NCBI RefSeq assembly: GCF_005886535.1 | Contig: NZ_PNDS01000039.1 | Span: 1 to 55,192 of the forward strand | Direction of reading: 5' to 3' | DNA length: 55,192 nt | Source of the DNA: Pseudoalteromonas sp. S2755 | Lineage (GTDB): Bacteria; Pseudomonadota; Gammaproteobacteria; Enterobacterales; Alteromonadaceae | Shown: in pieces, positions 1-9,029 of the stretch | How positions within the stretch are numbered: the first letter of the stretch is position 1 | Layout: every line of letters starts with the position of its first letter | Made by a program: the position numbers and the translations under genes | The notes under the pieces: model-generated | Told to the model about the DNA's origin: nothing | What the model saw: the letters and a program-made list of their open reading frames with translations, nothing else | Database searches by the model: none

Positions 1-27
1 CATTAGTAGAAAGGCAAAAATTTTGCT

Positions 28-117
28 ATTTAGTTGTTCTAAATGAGAAATTTTTAACGAAGCTAATATGCTATTTCACCCTTCAAATTGATTAGAGAAT
101 TAATTCAATTGGTATAA
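28..117. repeat. Interspersed palindromic repeat, copy A
   Basis: About 90 bp of non-coding sequence downstream of the M16 peptidase gene is recognisably the same as the stretch at 53055-53147. The shared parts include TAAATGAG, TTTTAACG, AATATG, CACCCT and GAGAATTAAT followed by CAATTGGTAT, at about 80 percent identity by eye with one 1-nt gap. The right end matches the terminal inverted repeat of copy B, while the left end is degraded. No coding potential is visible. It is probably a small non-autonomous mobile repeat (MITE-like), but its family is not identified. Confidence 0.7.
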
Positions 118-129
118 GCTGAATAATAG

Positions 130-3006
130 CTATTCAAACACTTTTTCTACATCTAACGTTTTAATATTCTTACTTGGAATATTGAGCGGGTATGTAGCAA
201 TTTCAGCATCTTCAGCCAGTAATGCGTCAGGCTTTTTGGTGTTATAAGTCATAGGAGATGACTGCTCAGCACTTAGACGCTTCGCCATATCTTTCGCATC
301 ACCGGTGATAAACACATAGTGAATATCTTCGGTTTGCAAATTCTCTTTGATAACACGGTTGATGTCTTCAACAGACAGCGACGCTAGCTGCTTTGTTACA
401 TAGGCAACAAATTCGTCGGTATTGTAGAACTGGCTATCAAGTGCATAACCTAGCTGCCTATCTTGGCTCGCCACCATTTGCGGCACAAAGTTGATTAAGA
501 AGTTACGTGTTGCTTCAAAGTCTGCTTGGCTCATCCCTTCTTTGATCAGCTTATCGAGTTCAAACAATGCCGTACGCGTGGCAAAATGGGCATCATTATT
601 AGAACGAAGTGGGCGCAACCACACTTGGAAAATTTGCTCACTACGACCTAGGTTTGCATCAGGCTTAGTTTGGAACATACCACGAGGGAAGTATTCGATA
701 TAAGCGTAGTCGCCATAGTTCATACCACGAACCTGACGGATACGTTGGTACAAGTGGCTGTTTGAACTGCGGTGCTCACCAAAATATGAACGCACTAACC
801 AAAGCGCAGCCCAGTCTTTGCTGCTACGAACCGTGTCGATTGGAAAACCAAAAGAGACCGCTGTTGATTTTGCATTCTTTTCTACGATGGTTGCATGATG
901 ACCAGATAACTTAGGGGCATCAGGCACTTGTAAACGCGCTTCTTCGCCTTTAGGTAAAGCCGCAAGGTCGTTAAACATCGTTTCTTTTAGCTGTTTATCG
1001 AGTGCACCTGTGATACCCACGTTGAGTTTGGCTTGAGTAAATTGCTGAGCGTAAAAAGCCTTAACGTCATCTAGAGTAATTGCTTCTAAGTCTGATAAAT
1101 CACCAAAGTTATAGCTTTCGTATGGATGGCCTTTGTACAGCTCGTGATAAAGCACTTCTTTACCTAGCTCTTCATCATTTGACGCTTTCAAACCAGCCTT
1201 GATGCCATCAATTAACTCTTTTTTCAGACGTTTAAAATCATCTTCTCTGAACCCTGGGCTCAAGAGCTGCTGGCTCACAATGCCATACCATTGATCAGCA
1301 TTGTCTTTGTGAATACGACCACGTAAAGAAATCATTTCTTTATCGATTTGATAACCAAAGCTACCAGCGATCGGGTACAGCGCCTTTTGAATTTCTTTGT
1401 ATGATTGCGACTCACTTCCGCCCTTGGCAATCATAGCCGCAGTAAGCGCAGCAAGACCTTTTTTACCTTCAGGATCTGCGGCAGCACCTGTGTAAAAAAG
1501 AAAATTCACATCTACCAGCGGTGAATTATTGGTCTTGTCTAACACGTTAAAATGACGCGTAACTGGCTTGTCCATTTTTGCGACTAATTTATCTAAGCTA
1601 ACTTCCTTATCAAAACCAGAAACGGACTCAAGTGCAGACATAGTCACCGTGGTGCGGCTGCTGTCCACAAAATATTTATTGGCAATATCACGAATATCTT
1701 TTGCAGTGACTTTATCAGCACTTGCATATAGCTCATTTATCACTTCAGGGTCACGCTCAAAGTGCATGTAGCGCGCGAGTGTCGAAGCAATAGATTGTGA
1801 TGAGTCAAGGCCGTTAATAAAGCTGTACTTTAGGTTTGATTTAAGTGCTGCAAGTTTGTTTTCATCTACCAGCTCGGTACGTGCTTTTGCGTAAGTGTGA
1901 TTGATTGCATCACGCACGGTTGCCAAATCCTTTTCGTCTTCAACTTTAACGAAAACATGCAGAAGACCAGGGTCTTTGGTTTCAGGATTATAAGTAAACA
2001 TTTGGCTTGCAAGCTGTTTGTCTACCACTAGCTCTTGATACAGCGCTGAGTTTTCAGAGAAATAAAGCTGTGAGACGAGATCAAGTGCCGCTCGGTCTTT
2101 TTTCTTCGGCTCCCATGCAGCACCTTTATATGAAACTAGCAACCAGTGACCCGGTAAGCCATCATATTTTTCGTGAACGTAACGCGCTTTGTCTTGCTTT
2201 GGCTCAACAGGAATATCAGCTTGGTAGTCACCCTTTTTCCAATTACCCCAGTGCTTTTTCACCATAGCCATGGTTTCTTTTGGATCTACGTCACCCACAA
2301 TGACAAGCGATACGTATTCTGGCTTGTAAAAACGTTCAAAGAAGATTTTACCATAGGCCATTTGATCTGGCATTGCTTCGATGTCTTCAAAAAAGCCCAT
2401 CGTTGTGTGTTTATAGGTATGCTTATCAAATGCTTCTTTTCTTACCGCAGAAAGCAGTTTTCGAACTGGACTGGCATTATTTTTAAGGTATTCACCTTTC
2501 ACGGTTAGTGCTTCGGTACGAAACTGCTCTTCACTGTAAGTCAGGTTTTGAAAGATATCCGCTTCGATTTCTAATACTTTATCTAAATGCTGCTTCGAGA
2601 AATTTAGGTGGTAGTTCGTGTAGTCATTGGTGGTGTAGGCACGATTATCAACACCTGAATTTTTCAAAATGTCCGAATAAACGTCTTGTGGATACTTTTC
2701 TGAGCCTTTGAACATCATATGCTCAAAGAAGTGAGCAAAGCCGGTTTTACCCGCTTCGACTTCATTACGCGAACCAACAGAAACCGGAATTTGTAGCGAT
2801 ACCACATCAGGATAGTTAGTTTTAACTACCATGACGCGAAGGCCATTTTCTAGCTCTTCCAAAACATAATCTTGGGCGAATACTTTATTGGATTGGGCAG
2901 CTTGAGTACTTACAGCTGATTGTTGAGTTTGGTCTGAATTCGTCGCTGCGCAGCCACTAAGCGCTAAGCTTACGGCAAAGCTAGTTGCTAGTAATTTGAA
3001 TTTCAT
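130..3006 (-). CDS. M16 family zinc metallopeptidase (pitrilysin/insulinase-like), predicted lipoprotein
   Basis: This 958-aa protein has a lipoprotein signal peptide with lipobox LALSGC (Cys 19 from this start), so it should be an exported, lipid-anchored peptidase of the periplasm or envelope. The inverted zinc motif HxxEH is visible as HFFEHMMFKGS near residue 95, with the downstream Glu of the third ligand in EALTVKGEY about 75 residues later. A second M16-like half follows in the C-terminal part, as is usual for this family. I chose the ATG at 3006 because AGGA lies 8 nt upstream; an ATG six codons earlier (3024) lacks such a site. It is monocistronic and divergent from the MTHFR-like gene. 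The physiological substrate cannot be told from sequence. Confidence 0.9.
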   Translation of the reverse strand: MKFKLLATSFAVSLALSGCAATNSDQTQQSAVSTQAAQSNKVFAQDYVLEELENGLRVMVVKTNYPDVVSLQIPVSVGSRNEVEAGKTGFAHFFEHMMFKGSEKYPQDVYSDILKNSGVDNRAYTTNDYTNYHLNFSKQHLDKVLEIEADIFQNLTYSEEQFRTEALTVKGEYLKNNASPVRKLLSAVRKEAFDKHTYKHTTMGFFEDIEAMPDQMAYGKIFFERFYKPEYVSLVIVGDVDPKETMAMVKKHWGNWKKGDYQADIPVEPKQDKARYVHEKYDGLPGHWLLVSYKGAAWEPKKKDRAALDLVSQLYFSENSALYQELVVDKQLASQMFTYNPETKDPGLLHVFVKVEDEKDLATVRDAINHTYAKARTELVDENKLAALKSNLKYSFINGLDSSQSIASTLARYMHFERDPEVINELYASADKVTAKDIRDIANKYFVDSSRTTVTMSALESVSGFDKEVSLDKLVAKMDKPVTRHFNVLDKTNNSPLVDVNFLFYTGAAADPEGKKGLAALTAAMIAKGGSESQSYKEIQKALYPIAGSFGYQIDKEMISLRGRIHKDNADQWYGIVSQQLLSPGFREDDFKRLKKELIDGIKAGLKASNDEELGKEVLYHELYKGHPYESYNFGDLSDLEAITLDDVKAFYAQQFTQAKLNVGITGALDKQLKETMFNDLAALPKGEEARLQVPDAPKLSGHHATIVEKNAKSTAVSFGFPIDTVRSSKDWAALWLVRSYFGEHRSSNSHLYQRIRQVRGMNYGDYAYIEYFPRGMFQTKPDANLGRSEQIFQVWLRPLRSNNDAHFATRTALFELDKLIKEGMSQADFEATRNFLINFVPQMVASQDRQLGYALDSQFYNTDEFVAYVTKQLASLSVEDINRVIKENLQTEDIHYVFITGDAKDMAKRLSAEQSSPMTYNTKKPDALLAEDAEIATYPLNIPSKNIKTLDVEKVFE

Positions 3007-3205
3007 GAATTTGGTCCTAATCATATTTTTTATTCTAAGTAAGTCGTGTTCACTTACGTTAGTAAACCTCCTGATTATGCCCCAAAGTCATACTAATTCG
3101 CTAATTTCCAAGGTGATTTACCATCCTAATGTGTAAACAAATATGAAATTTTGATTTGAGTGCTTGAGATAAATTCATAATTATTGAAATTCTTTCATTA
3201 AAAAA

Positions 3206-3229
3206 ATCTATCTAGACGTCTAAATGGCT
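3206..3229 (+). promoter_or_regulatory. Predicted MetJ operator (tandem met boxes)
   Basis: Three adjacent 8-mers sit upstream of the MTHFR-like gene: ATCTATCT, AGACGTCT and AAATGGCT. The middle one (3214-3221) is a perfect match to the known MetJ met-box consensus AGACGTCT. The flanking ones match at 4 and 5 of 8 positions, which is normal for natural MetJ operators that bind cooperatively to tandem boxes. The array lies just before a -10-like TATATT at 3232-3237, so repressor binding would occlude the promoter. The inference is methionine/SAM repression of the downstream gene. Confidence 0.7.
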
Positions 3230-3267
3230 GCTATATTAATAAAGAGATACAGAAATGCTTTTGTGGA

Positions 3268-4233
3268 ATGAGGATTATGGCTTTAACGCTTCAAGAGAAA
3301 ATCATTGACCCTAACCAAGGGGTATATTTAATTGGTACCACACCACCTAAGATTGGCACCGACCCAGAGCAGCTAAAATCAATTGCCGCTAAGCTTTTGG
3401 GCCGTTTACATGAGATTGAATACGACGGCGTGATCATCTATGACATTCAAGATGAAAGCAGCCGTACTCAAGTACCACGTCCATTTCCTTTTAAGCACAC
3501 CGTTGATCCGTGTGAATATAGCCAGTTGATCCGCGAATTATCACACCTTGATGTAATTACGTATAAAAGTGTGGCACAGCGCGATAGTGAAGCTTTTAGC
3601 AATTGGTTAAGCAGCACCAAACAGCAATATGGGTTAAACAATCTAGTATTAGTGGGCAGTCCGTCTTCACAAGGCGATATTAAGTTACCGCTTTCTGAAG
3701 CCTATGATGTATTGAAGCATCACCAAGATGACTTTTTCTTGGGTGGTGTAACCATCGCAGAACGCCACGCCAGTAAGCGCAATGAACACGAAAGATTAAT
3801 TGATAAAACAGAGCAAGGCTGCCAGTTCTTTGTATCACAAGCGGTGTATGACGCTCAGGCAACCATAGATCTAATCACAAGTTATGCCCGCACCTGTAAA
3901 CAGCAAGGGCAAAAACCAAAACGCATTATTCTTACCTTTACTCCATGTGGTGGAGAAAAGACCTTGCAGTTTATGGAGTGGCTGGGGATCTCAGTACCTG
4001 AAGCAACCAAATGGCGCATGTTAGATTCAGAAAACACACTAAGTGAGTCAATTCGTATTTGTAGAGAGAATCTAGATCAAATCTTAAAAAGCTGCTCACA
4101 TCTAGATATTTCGCTGGGCTTAAATATTGAGAGCTTAACAAACCGCAAAGAAGAAATTGACGCGTCGATAAACCTTTATAGACTATTAAAAGCGACCATG
4201 GAATTATGCCTTGCGGAAAAGCAAATTGCTTAA
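3268..4233 (+). CDS. Methylenetetrahydrofolate reductase-like protein, MetJ-box regulated, atypical active site
   Basis: The 321-aa product is close to the length of MetF (about 296 aa). It keeps recognisable MTHFR-fold pieces, such as TPPK near residue 26 and FFVSQAVYDAQATIDLI near residues 188-204, which matches the flavin-barrel segment of MTHFRs. In E. coli MetF the N-terminal motif is FEFFPPR with catalytic Glu28. Here the aligned segment reads LIGTTPPK, with Gly where Glu would be. The MetF RGD motif (Asp120) aligns with VGSPS. It may therefore not be a standard MTHFR. A met-box array and a dedicated terminator make it a single-gene MetJ-controlled unit. The start could also be the ATG at 3277, since TGAGGA lies between the two. 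Enzymatic role unknown. Confidence 0.75.
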   Translation: MRIMALTLQEKIIDPNQGVYLIGTTPPKIGTDPEQLKSIAAKLLGRLHEIEYDGVIIYDIQDESSRTQVPRPFPFKHTVDPCEYSQLIRELSHLDVITYKSVAQRDSEAFSNWLSSTKQQYGLNNLVLVGSPSSQGDIKLPLSEAYDVLKHHQDDFFLGGVTIAERHASKRNEHERLIDKTEQGCQFFVSQAVYDAQATIDLITSYARTCKQQGQKPKRIILTFTPCGGEKTLQFMEWLGISVPEATKWRMLDSENTLSESIRICRENLDQILKSCSHLDISLGLNIESLTNRKEEIDASINLYRLLKATMELCLAEKQIA

Positions 4234-4250
4234 TGCAGTCTAGTATATTG

Positions 4251-4279
4251 AAAAAGCCAGCTTCATCAAGCTGGCTTTT
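4251..4279. terminator. Bidirectional intrinsic terminator
   Basis: AAAAAGCCAGCTT, loop CATC, AAGCTGGCTTTT forms a long perfect stem with an A-tract on one side and a T-tract on the other. It lies between the convergent MTHFR-like gene and uppP and can serve both. Confidence 0.9.
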
Positions 4280-4312
4280 CTGTTAATCTTGCTGGATTAT
4301 TCAAAGCCTCGA

Positions 4313-5113
4313 TTAACTTAGGCTCAAGAAAGCGATTAACCCTACCCCAAGTAACAAGCGGTAAATGACAAATGGCATCATGCCCATGCGCTCTATGATT
4401 TTCAGGAAAAAGAAGATGCAGGCATAAGCTGAGATAAACGACAGTGCCGCACCACTTAATAGCGCATTCCAATCAACCACTTCATCGCCCGTAGCAAGCT
4501 CTAAACTGTAATACAGTCCCATCATAGAAATGACCGGAATAGACATTAAAAACGAAAAGCGCGCCGCACTTTTCTTATCAAGCCCGAGTAATAAACCTGC
4601 GGTGATGGTAATACCTGAACGCGATGTGCCGGGAATAACAGCGGTAATTTGCGCAAGTCCCAATATCAGCGCGCTTTTCCAGTTTAAGGCAAATTCGTCT
4701 TTGATTTGTTTCGCTTTCACGTCGGCATACCAAAGCAGTAAACCAAATACTATCGTCGATGTTGCAATCACCCAAGCACTACGTAAATAAACTTCTACGA
4801 TATCCTTAAGTAGTGGGGCTAAGATCACGAATGGAATAGTGGCAACCACAATACACCAAGTCAGCCGGCTTTCTTTCGAATGCGTACCTGAGAATGATTT
4901 GAACCATCCTGCCAGTAGGTTGACAATGTCTTGTCGAAAATAAATAACGACAGCCAGCAAAGTACCGACATGAACAGCAACATCAAAGGCAAGACCCTGA
5001 TCTTGCCAACCTAGTATCTGAGAGGGTAGCAGTAAGTGGGCTGAACTCGAAATAGGTAAAAATTCAGTGAGACCTTGAATAATTGCAAGGACGACAATCT
5101 CAATAAAGCTCAT
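4313..5113 (-). CDS. uppP: Undecaprenyl-diphosphatase UppP (BacA type)
   Basis: This 266-aa polytopic membrane protein dephosphorylates undecaprenyl pyrophosphate to recycle the lipid carrier for peptidoglycan and O-antigen, and loss of this activity sensitises cells to bacitracin. The N-terminal signature is clear: [17 protein letters not shown], with the catalytic Glu and SSSAH. The second family motif, [10 protein letters not shown], lies near residue 170. About eight hydrophobic segments are visible. The ATG at 5113 gives the standard MSFIEI start and overlaps the folK stop as ATGA, implying translational coupling. It is the last gene of a folB-folK-uppP operon. Confidence 0.95.
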   Translation of the reverse strand: MSFIEIVVLAIIQGLTEFLPISSSAHLLLPSQILGWQDQGLAFDVAVHVGTLLAVVIYFRQDIVNLLAGWFKSFSGTHSKESRLTWCIVVATIPFVILAPLLKDIVEVYLRSAWVIATSTIVFGLLLWYADVKAKQIKDEFALNWKSALILGLAQITAVIPGTSRSGITITAGLLLGLDKKSAARFSFLMSIPVISMMGLYYSLELATGDEVVDWNALLSGAALSFISAYACIFFFLKIIERMGMMPFVIYRLLLGVGLIAFLSLS

Positions 5114-5598
5114 TGCTTGGGAAACTCCACTTTCCATAATTTTTGAGTTGGGTTGTGATACTCCTGCCATAACTGAGCAATGGTTTTACCCTCAACAGGA
5201 TGGATAAAATCAGGAGCTAGTTCAGCTAATGGCTGAAGCACGAAGGCATTTTTGGTTATTTCATCCCGAGGCAACTGAGCGGGTGATGAACAAATAAGGT
5301 GGTCATAAAAGAGAATATCGAGATCTAATGTGCGTGGACTAAACTTCTTTTCACTACAGCGACGACCATGATCGTATTCTATCGACTTGAGCAGTTTATA
5401 CACTTCATCTAAAGACAGCGGTGTTTGTGCCGCAAAGACCGAGTTGTAGAAGTTATTTCCTGCAAACCCGACGGCTTCACTCTCAAAAACACTTGAATGT
5501 TGAAAATCGGGAAAGTGTTCTATCAATACCCTCAAGCCACTCAGCAAATTTTTTTCTTTTTCTATATTTGAGCCGAGGCTGATAAAAATTTGTGCCAT
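5110..5598 (-). CDS. folK: 6-hydroxymethyl-7,8-dihydropterin pyrophosphokinase (HPPK)
   Basis: The enzyme transfers pyrophosphate from ATP to 6-hydroxymethyl-dihydropterin, the step before dihydropteroate synthase in folate synthesis. The 162-aa product starts [15 protein letters not shown] and contains the Mg-binding signature [11 protein letters not shown]. The segment after it reads [16 protein letters not shown], whereas the E. coli enzyme has VPHPRMHERAFVL. The Arg-rich loop therefore differs, although AFVL and PLAELAPD are kept. The ATG at 5598 gives the family start; upstream in-frame codons would run back into folB. It follows folB by 7 nt and is coupled to uppP by ATGA. Confidence 0.92.
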   Translation of the reverse strand: MAQIFISLGSNIEKEKNLLSGLRVLIEHFPDFQHSSVFESEAVGFAGNNFYNSVFAAQTPLSLDEVYKLLKSIEYDHGRRCSEKKFSPRTLDLDILFYDHLICSSPAQLPRDEITKNAFVLQPLAELAPDFIHPVEGKTIAQLWQEYHNPTQKLWKVEFPKQ

Positions 5599-5605
5599 GA
5601 TAATT

Positions 5606-5956
5606 CTACTTCTTACGCACAATTTCTACACCAACCGTTTGTGCTTGTGGCACGGCAGCAGGTTTACTCACTTTTATAAGCACTTGTTGTACATTAAATT
5701 CATTTAGGATCATTGCAGCAAGTTGTTCAACTAAGGTTTCTAATAGCTCAACGGGCTTTGCTTGGGTATGCGCAATAATACGCTCACTCACTTTGGCATA
5801 ATCAACCGCCAAATTAATATCGTCATGAAGAGCGGCAGCGCTAATATCGGTCAACATCTCAACATCAAAGTAAAGGCTTTGTTTACTTTCTTTTTCAAAG
5901 TCGTACACTCCTATTATGGCTTCGACGTGTAGCTGTGAGATATAGACTTTATCCAT
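5606..5956 (-). CDS. folB: Dihydroneopterin aldolase
   Basis: This 116-aa protein has the typical FolB length. It converts 7,8-dihydroneopterin to 6-hydroxymethyl-dihydropterin and glycolaldehyde, giving the substrate of the adjacent FolK. It starts MDKVYISQLHVEAIIGVYDFE, and the family's catalytic Glu and C-terminal Lys regions (ELLETLVEQLA; VLIKVSKPAAVP) are present. The ATG at 5956 is preceded by GGAG at good spacing; an earlier in-frame ATG lacks this. It is the first gene of folB-folK-uppP and is divergent from plsY, an arrangement conserved in gammaproteobacteria. Confidence 0.93.
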   Translation of the reverse strand: MDKVYISQLHVEAIIGVYDFEKESKQSLYFDVEMLTDISAAALHDDINLAVDYAKVSERIIAHTQAKPVELLETLVEQLAAMILNEFNVQQVLIKVSKPAAVPQAQTVGVEIVRKK

Positions 5957-6080
5957 GTAAACTCCAAACATGTTTATCGCTGTAATTCACCCGCATTTTC
6001 TAATCGCAATTCGCGATCTGTGCAGGACTTAAGACCGCCGATCATAGCCCAAAACAACGCAATAAAAAATAAGGAAGACA

Positions 6081-6671
6081 GTGTTAATCAGTTTAATGTG
6101 CGTATGTGCTTATTTATTGGGATCGATTTCCTCAGCGATTCTGGTGTGTCGGTTATTCAACCTACCAGATCCACGCTTTAATGGGTCTAATAATCCGGGC
6201 GCAACCAATGTATTAAGGTTGGGAGGAAAGATCCCAGCTGCGCTGGTGCTCGTCTTCGATATTCTAAAGGGAACCATCCCAGTGTGGGGAGCTTACTTTC
6301 TGAAAATAGAGCCTGTATGGCTAGGTGCCATAGCCGTAAGCGCATGCCTTGGTCACATTTATCCTATTTTCTTCCACTTTAACGGTGGTAAAGCAGTAGC
6401 AACAGCATTTGGTGCGCTATTACCCATCGGCTTGTCATTGGGTGGGCTATTGATTAGTACTTGGCTCGTGGTGCTAGCGCTAACACGCTACTCTTCACTC
6501 GCAGCGATTGTCGCAGTCGCAGCTGCTCCACTTTACACATGGTGGATAAAACCGCTTTATACGGTGCCGGTAAGCTTTTTAACTGTGGTGATTATTATTC
6601 GTCATAGAGCAAATATTAAAAGGCTCTTGAGTGGTAAAGAGCCCAAGTTGGGGAAAAAGTCTAAAGACTAG
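6081..6671 (+). CDS. plsY: Acyl-phosphate glycerol-3-phosphate acyltransferase PlsY
   Basis: This 196-aa inner-membrane enzyme transfers acyl groups from acyl-phosphate to sn-glycerol-3-phosphate, the first acylation of phospholipid synthesis. The three family motifs are visible: LLGSISSAI near residue 13, [18 protein letters not shown] near 33-50, and [20 protein letters not shown] near 92-111. Five hydrophobic segments are present. Translation starts at GTG 6081 with AAGGA five nt upstream. The stop codon TAG at 6669-6671 is completed by the first base of the inserted repeat element that follows. Confidence 0.95.
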   Translation: MLISLMCVCAYLLGSISSAILVCRLFNLPDPRFNGSNNPGATNVLRLGGKIPAALVLVFDILKGTIPVWGAYFLKIEPVWLGAIAVSACLGHIYPIFFHFNGGKAVATAFGALLPIGLSLGGLLISTWLVVLALTRYSSLAAIVAVAAAPLYTWWIKPLYTVPVSFLTVVIIIRHRANIKRLLSGKEPKLGKKSKD

Positions 6672-6933
6672 GGCCTGTTTACCTTTCAAGTTTGTTTTTG
6701 CAGCAGTTTGATTGGTATTTGTACAAGGCAGAGCCTGCGTAGCATAGTTATTCTATGTGAGTCAGGCGAGAACACAGTAGAAATGCTAATCAAGCGCTGC
6801 CCTTTGGGTTCACCTGAGTGCGCTTTGTTCATTGTTGCTCAACTTTTGCCTAGATTACTAGGCGGCAAGTCGAGCGTCGCGACCAAAACACACTCAGGAG
6901 AACAAAAATTAAACAGCAAAGTTCAACAGGCCC
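6671..6933. mobile_element. MITE-like element inserted at a TA between plsY and tsaD
   Basis: A 263-bp non-coding insert is bounded by perfect 9-bp terminal inverted repeats GGGCCTGTT/AACAGGCCC and flanked by TA on both sides (6669-6670 and 6934-6935), which looks like a TA target duplication. Counting the shared flank, CTAGGGCCTGTT is repeated inverted over 12 bp, and weaker symmetry extends about 20 bp further inward. The interior holds a long imperfect hairpin: arms 6708-6720 and 6781-6793, and an inner stem 6733-6747/6753-6767 around TTATT. An open frame of 79 codons inside has no recognisable product and I treat it as chance. No transposase is present, so mobility would need a helper elsewhere. 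Confidence 0.8.
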
Positions 6934-7946
6934 TAGACTTTTTCTAGACTATCCAGCGGCCAACGCGGTTTAGTCTTCATATCAAGTGGCGCATGCTGAC
7001 CTGCTTTTAGGCGCTGCATTCCTGCATAAGCTATCATCGCCCCATTGTCTGTACAAAATTCAGTGCGCGGGTAATAAACTCGCCCTTTCATACCAAGCAT
7101 CATGCGCTCAAGCTTTTGCCTAAGTTCAGTATTGGCGCTGACGCCACCTGCAATCACCAGGCTTTTAATGCCTGTTTCTTTCAGTGCTCGCTTACACTTG
7201 ATCGCTAGCGTTTCTACGACTGCGGTTTGAAAAGCATGAGCAATATCTGCTTTCGTTTGCTCGTCATCGCCTTCATTACGGATCGTGTTTGCCGCTGCGG
7301 TTTTTAATCCACTGAAACTAAAATCCAGACCAGGTCTGTCTGTCATCGGTTTTGGAAAAGTAAATCGCCCGGCTTGGCCCTGAGTCGCCATTTTCGCAAG
7401 CATTGGGCCACCAGGATAATCAAGACCGAGCAGCTTGGCAGTTTTATCAAATGCTTCACCAGCGGCATCGTCCACAGATTCACCAAGTACCTCATATTCA
7501 CCGATACCTGAGACTTTGACCATCATGGTATGGCCACCAGAGACTAGCAGCGCAACGAACGGGAACTCTGGTTTATCGTCTTCAAGCATTGGGGCAAGCA
7601 AATGGCCTTCCATATGATGTACGGCAACGGCTGGGATCCCCCAACCAAATGCTAACGAGCGACCAATTGAGGTGCCAACCAACAAAGCACCGACCAAACC
7701 CGGCCCTGCGGTATAAGCAATGCCATCAAGATCTTCGGGACCACAACCCGCTTGGGCGAAAGCAGCTTCAATAAGAGGGATTGTTTTGCGTACATGATCA
7801 CGAGAAGCAAGTTCAGGCACTACCCCACCATAATCGGCGTGTACTTTTACCTGAGAATATAATTGATGTGCCAACAGCCCTTGCTCATCATCATAAATAG
7901 CAATACCCGTCTCATCACATGAGGATTCTATACCCAAAATACGCAA
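6933..7946 (-). CDS. tsaD: tRNA N6-threonylcarbamoyladenosine transferase subunit TsaD
   Basis: This 337-aa cytoplasmic enzyme matches E. coli TsaD in length and works with TsaB/TsaE/TsaC to place t6A at position 37 of ANN-decoding tRNAs. It starts [16 protein letters not shown] and has the metal-binding HHMEGH near residue 110. The ASKHA-fold segments [22 protein letters not shown] and [13 protein letters not shown], and the C-terminal metal-site region [11 protein letters not shown], are all visible. Its stop codon lies at the very edge of the repeat element, whose last base forms part of TAG. It is convergent with plsY. Confidence 0.96.
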   Translation of the reverse strand: MRILGIESSCDETGIAIYDDEQGLLAHQLYSQVKVHADYGGVVPELASRDHVRKTIPLIEAAFAQAGCGPEDLDGIAYTAGPGLVGALLVGTSIGRSLAFGWGIPAVAVHHMEGHLLAPMLEDDKPEFPFVALLVSGGHTMMVKVSGIGEYEVLGESVDDAAGEAFDKTAKLLGLDYPGGPMLAKMATQGQAGRFTFPKPMTDRPGLDFSFSGLKTAAANTIRNEGDDEQTKADIAHAFQTAVVETLAIKCKRALKETGIKSLVIAGGVSANTELRQKLERMMLGMKGRVYYPRTEFCTDNGAMIAYAGMQRLKAGQHAPLDMKTKPRWPLDSLEKV

Positions 7947-7995
7947 GTTACTTTCTCCAAACTCTTTACTGCAGCCGTTGATTATACGAAATCAA

Positions 7996-8589
7996 CTACT
8001 CAAGTTCCAAACCAATATTTGTTTGGCCGTCAGCTAATGCTAAAGCCCTCAGTGACTTCACCGATTCGCTGCTAATACGCCCCATATTTTCCACATGTTC
8101 GATAAGCTCAGCGAGGATTTCAATTTCATACTGCATCTGTGGGTGCTCACGCACTAACTCATTCGTTGGAGATATATCTTCTGCCATCAACATAAACTCG
8201 ATGTATTTAGCTACCGTTGCCTGAGAAATTTTGGCAACGCTTACAAACTCATGTTCATCTTTTGTCATCAGACCTTGCAACATGCCTAACAGCGCTGTTG
8301 CTACGTCGATTGCGGGATAGGTACCAAACATATCAAACTCTCTGAGCTCAGGTACATTTGGTTCTACCTTTTCAACCAGCTTTTCTAAGCTAATTTTACT
8401 CTTTGGCAGTAATATTTTCTCCCAGATTAAATTCAGCGCATTTCTGAGTACTTGCTCGTCGCCAAAGCCTGTTGCCTCACTAAATAGCGAGTAATTTGGC
8501 AACATACGCTCAATAATGGCAGCACCTAGGACTGCCTTTTGAAGATAATTTAACTCTCTAATTCTTTGAAAGTTATTTGCTTTGCTCAT
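7996..8589 (-). CDS. YjaG family (DUF416) protein
   Basis: This 197-aa soluble protein closely matches the length of E. coli YjaG (196 aa). Typical segments are FQRIRELNYLQKAVLGAAI at the N terminus and MLPNYSLFSEATGFGD. The C terminus (ESVKSLRALALADGQTNIG) resembles the usual YjaG end. The molecular function of the family is unknown. I chose the ATG at 8589, giving MSKANNFQ, because it restores family length; an in-frame codon 14 residues upstream would add an unusual extension. It overlaps the preceding DUF2007-like gene by 17 nt, so the two are probably co-transcribed. Confidence 0.82.
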   Translation of the reverse strand: MSKANNFQRIRELNYLQKAVLGAAIIERMLPNYSLFSEATGFGDEQVLRNALNLIWEKILLPKSKISLEKLVEKVEPNVPELREFDMFGTYPAIDVATALLGMLQGLMTKDEHEFVSVAKISQATVAKYIEFMLMAEDISPTNELVREHPQMQYEIEILAELIEHVENMGRISSESVKSLRALALADGQTNIGLELE

Positions 8590-8920
8590 GCTTATTTCCA
8601 CATTGCCAGCAATATTCAAACGCTGGTCCATTTAATTCTGCACAGTGGTTACATAGCCAATCCGACAGCTCGGCAGCACTGCGATGACGTGATTTGTGAT
8701 AGTTTACCAATATTTCCTGAGCCTCGGGTAATTTTATTGCATAAACAAAGAGCTTGATGGCAGCTTGCTCTGCTGGAATTTCACCAATTGCTCCTGATAA
8801 ATGCTCACCTTGTAAGCGAACCTGAATATTCGCTTGTTCTAGTTGGCCTTTGAGTAAATGTGCTTCAACAAAGCCGCTGATAGCGCACAATTGCACCCAA
8901 TGAAAAGACTGTTTGCTCAT
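8573..8920 (-). CDS. DUF2007-like protein with C-terminal zinc ribbon
   Basis: This 115-aa protein has two parts. Residues 1-75 look like the DUF2007 (putative signal-transducing/PII-like fold) domain, with AHLLKGQLEQANIQVRLQGEHLSGA and IKLFVYAIKLPEAQEIL. The C terminus carries a four-Cys ribbon, CNHC and CWQC, separated by about 11 residues, which likely binds zinc. It overlaps the downstream yjaG-like gene and shares its operon. The function of the family is not established. The start at ATG 8920 agrees with the domain boundary. Confidence 0.75.
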   Translation of the reverse strand: MSKQSFHWVQLCAISGFVEAHLLKGQLEQANIQVRLQGEHLSGAIGEIPAEQAAIKLFVYAIKLPEAQEILVNYHKSRHRSAAELSDWLCNHCAELNGPAFEYCWQCGNKHEQSK

Positions 8921-9029
8921 TGCATTATCTTCACTATTGAATTAGCACTTAATGTGCTCATTTGTTTCTTGATAAAATCATTCATTGTCATCACACTTAA
9001 ACATCAAACTACTTCATTAAAATACAATT

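Noticed and set aside
2173..2508. 111-codon frame opposite the M16 peptidase gene
   Set aside because: It lies fully inside the well-supported peptidase gene on the other strand; composition and sequence look like a shadow.
6708..6947. A 79-codon open frame on the plus strand between plsY and tsaD
   Set aside because: It lies in the MITE-like repeat, starts in its hairpin arm and runs past the right terminal repeat into tsaD. It has no recognisable protein.
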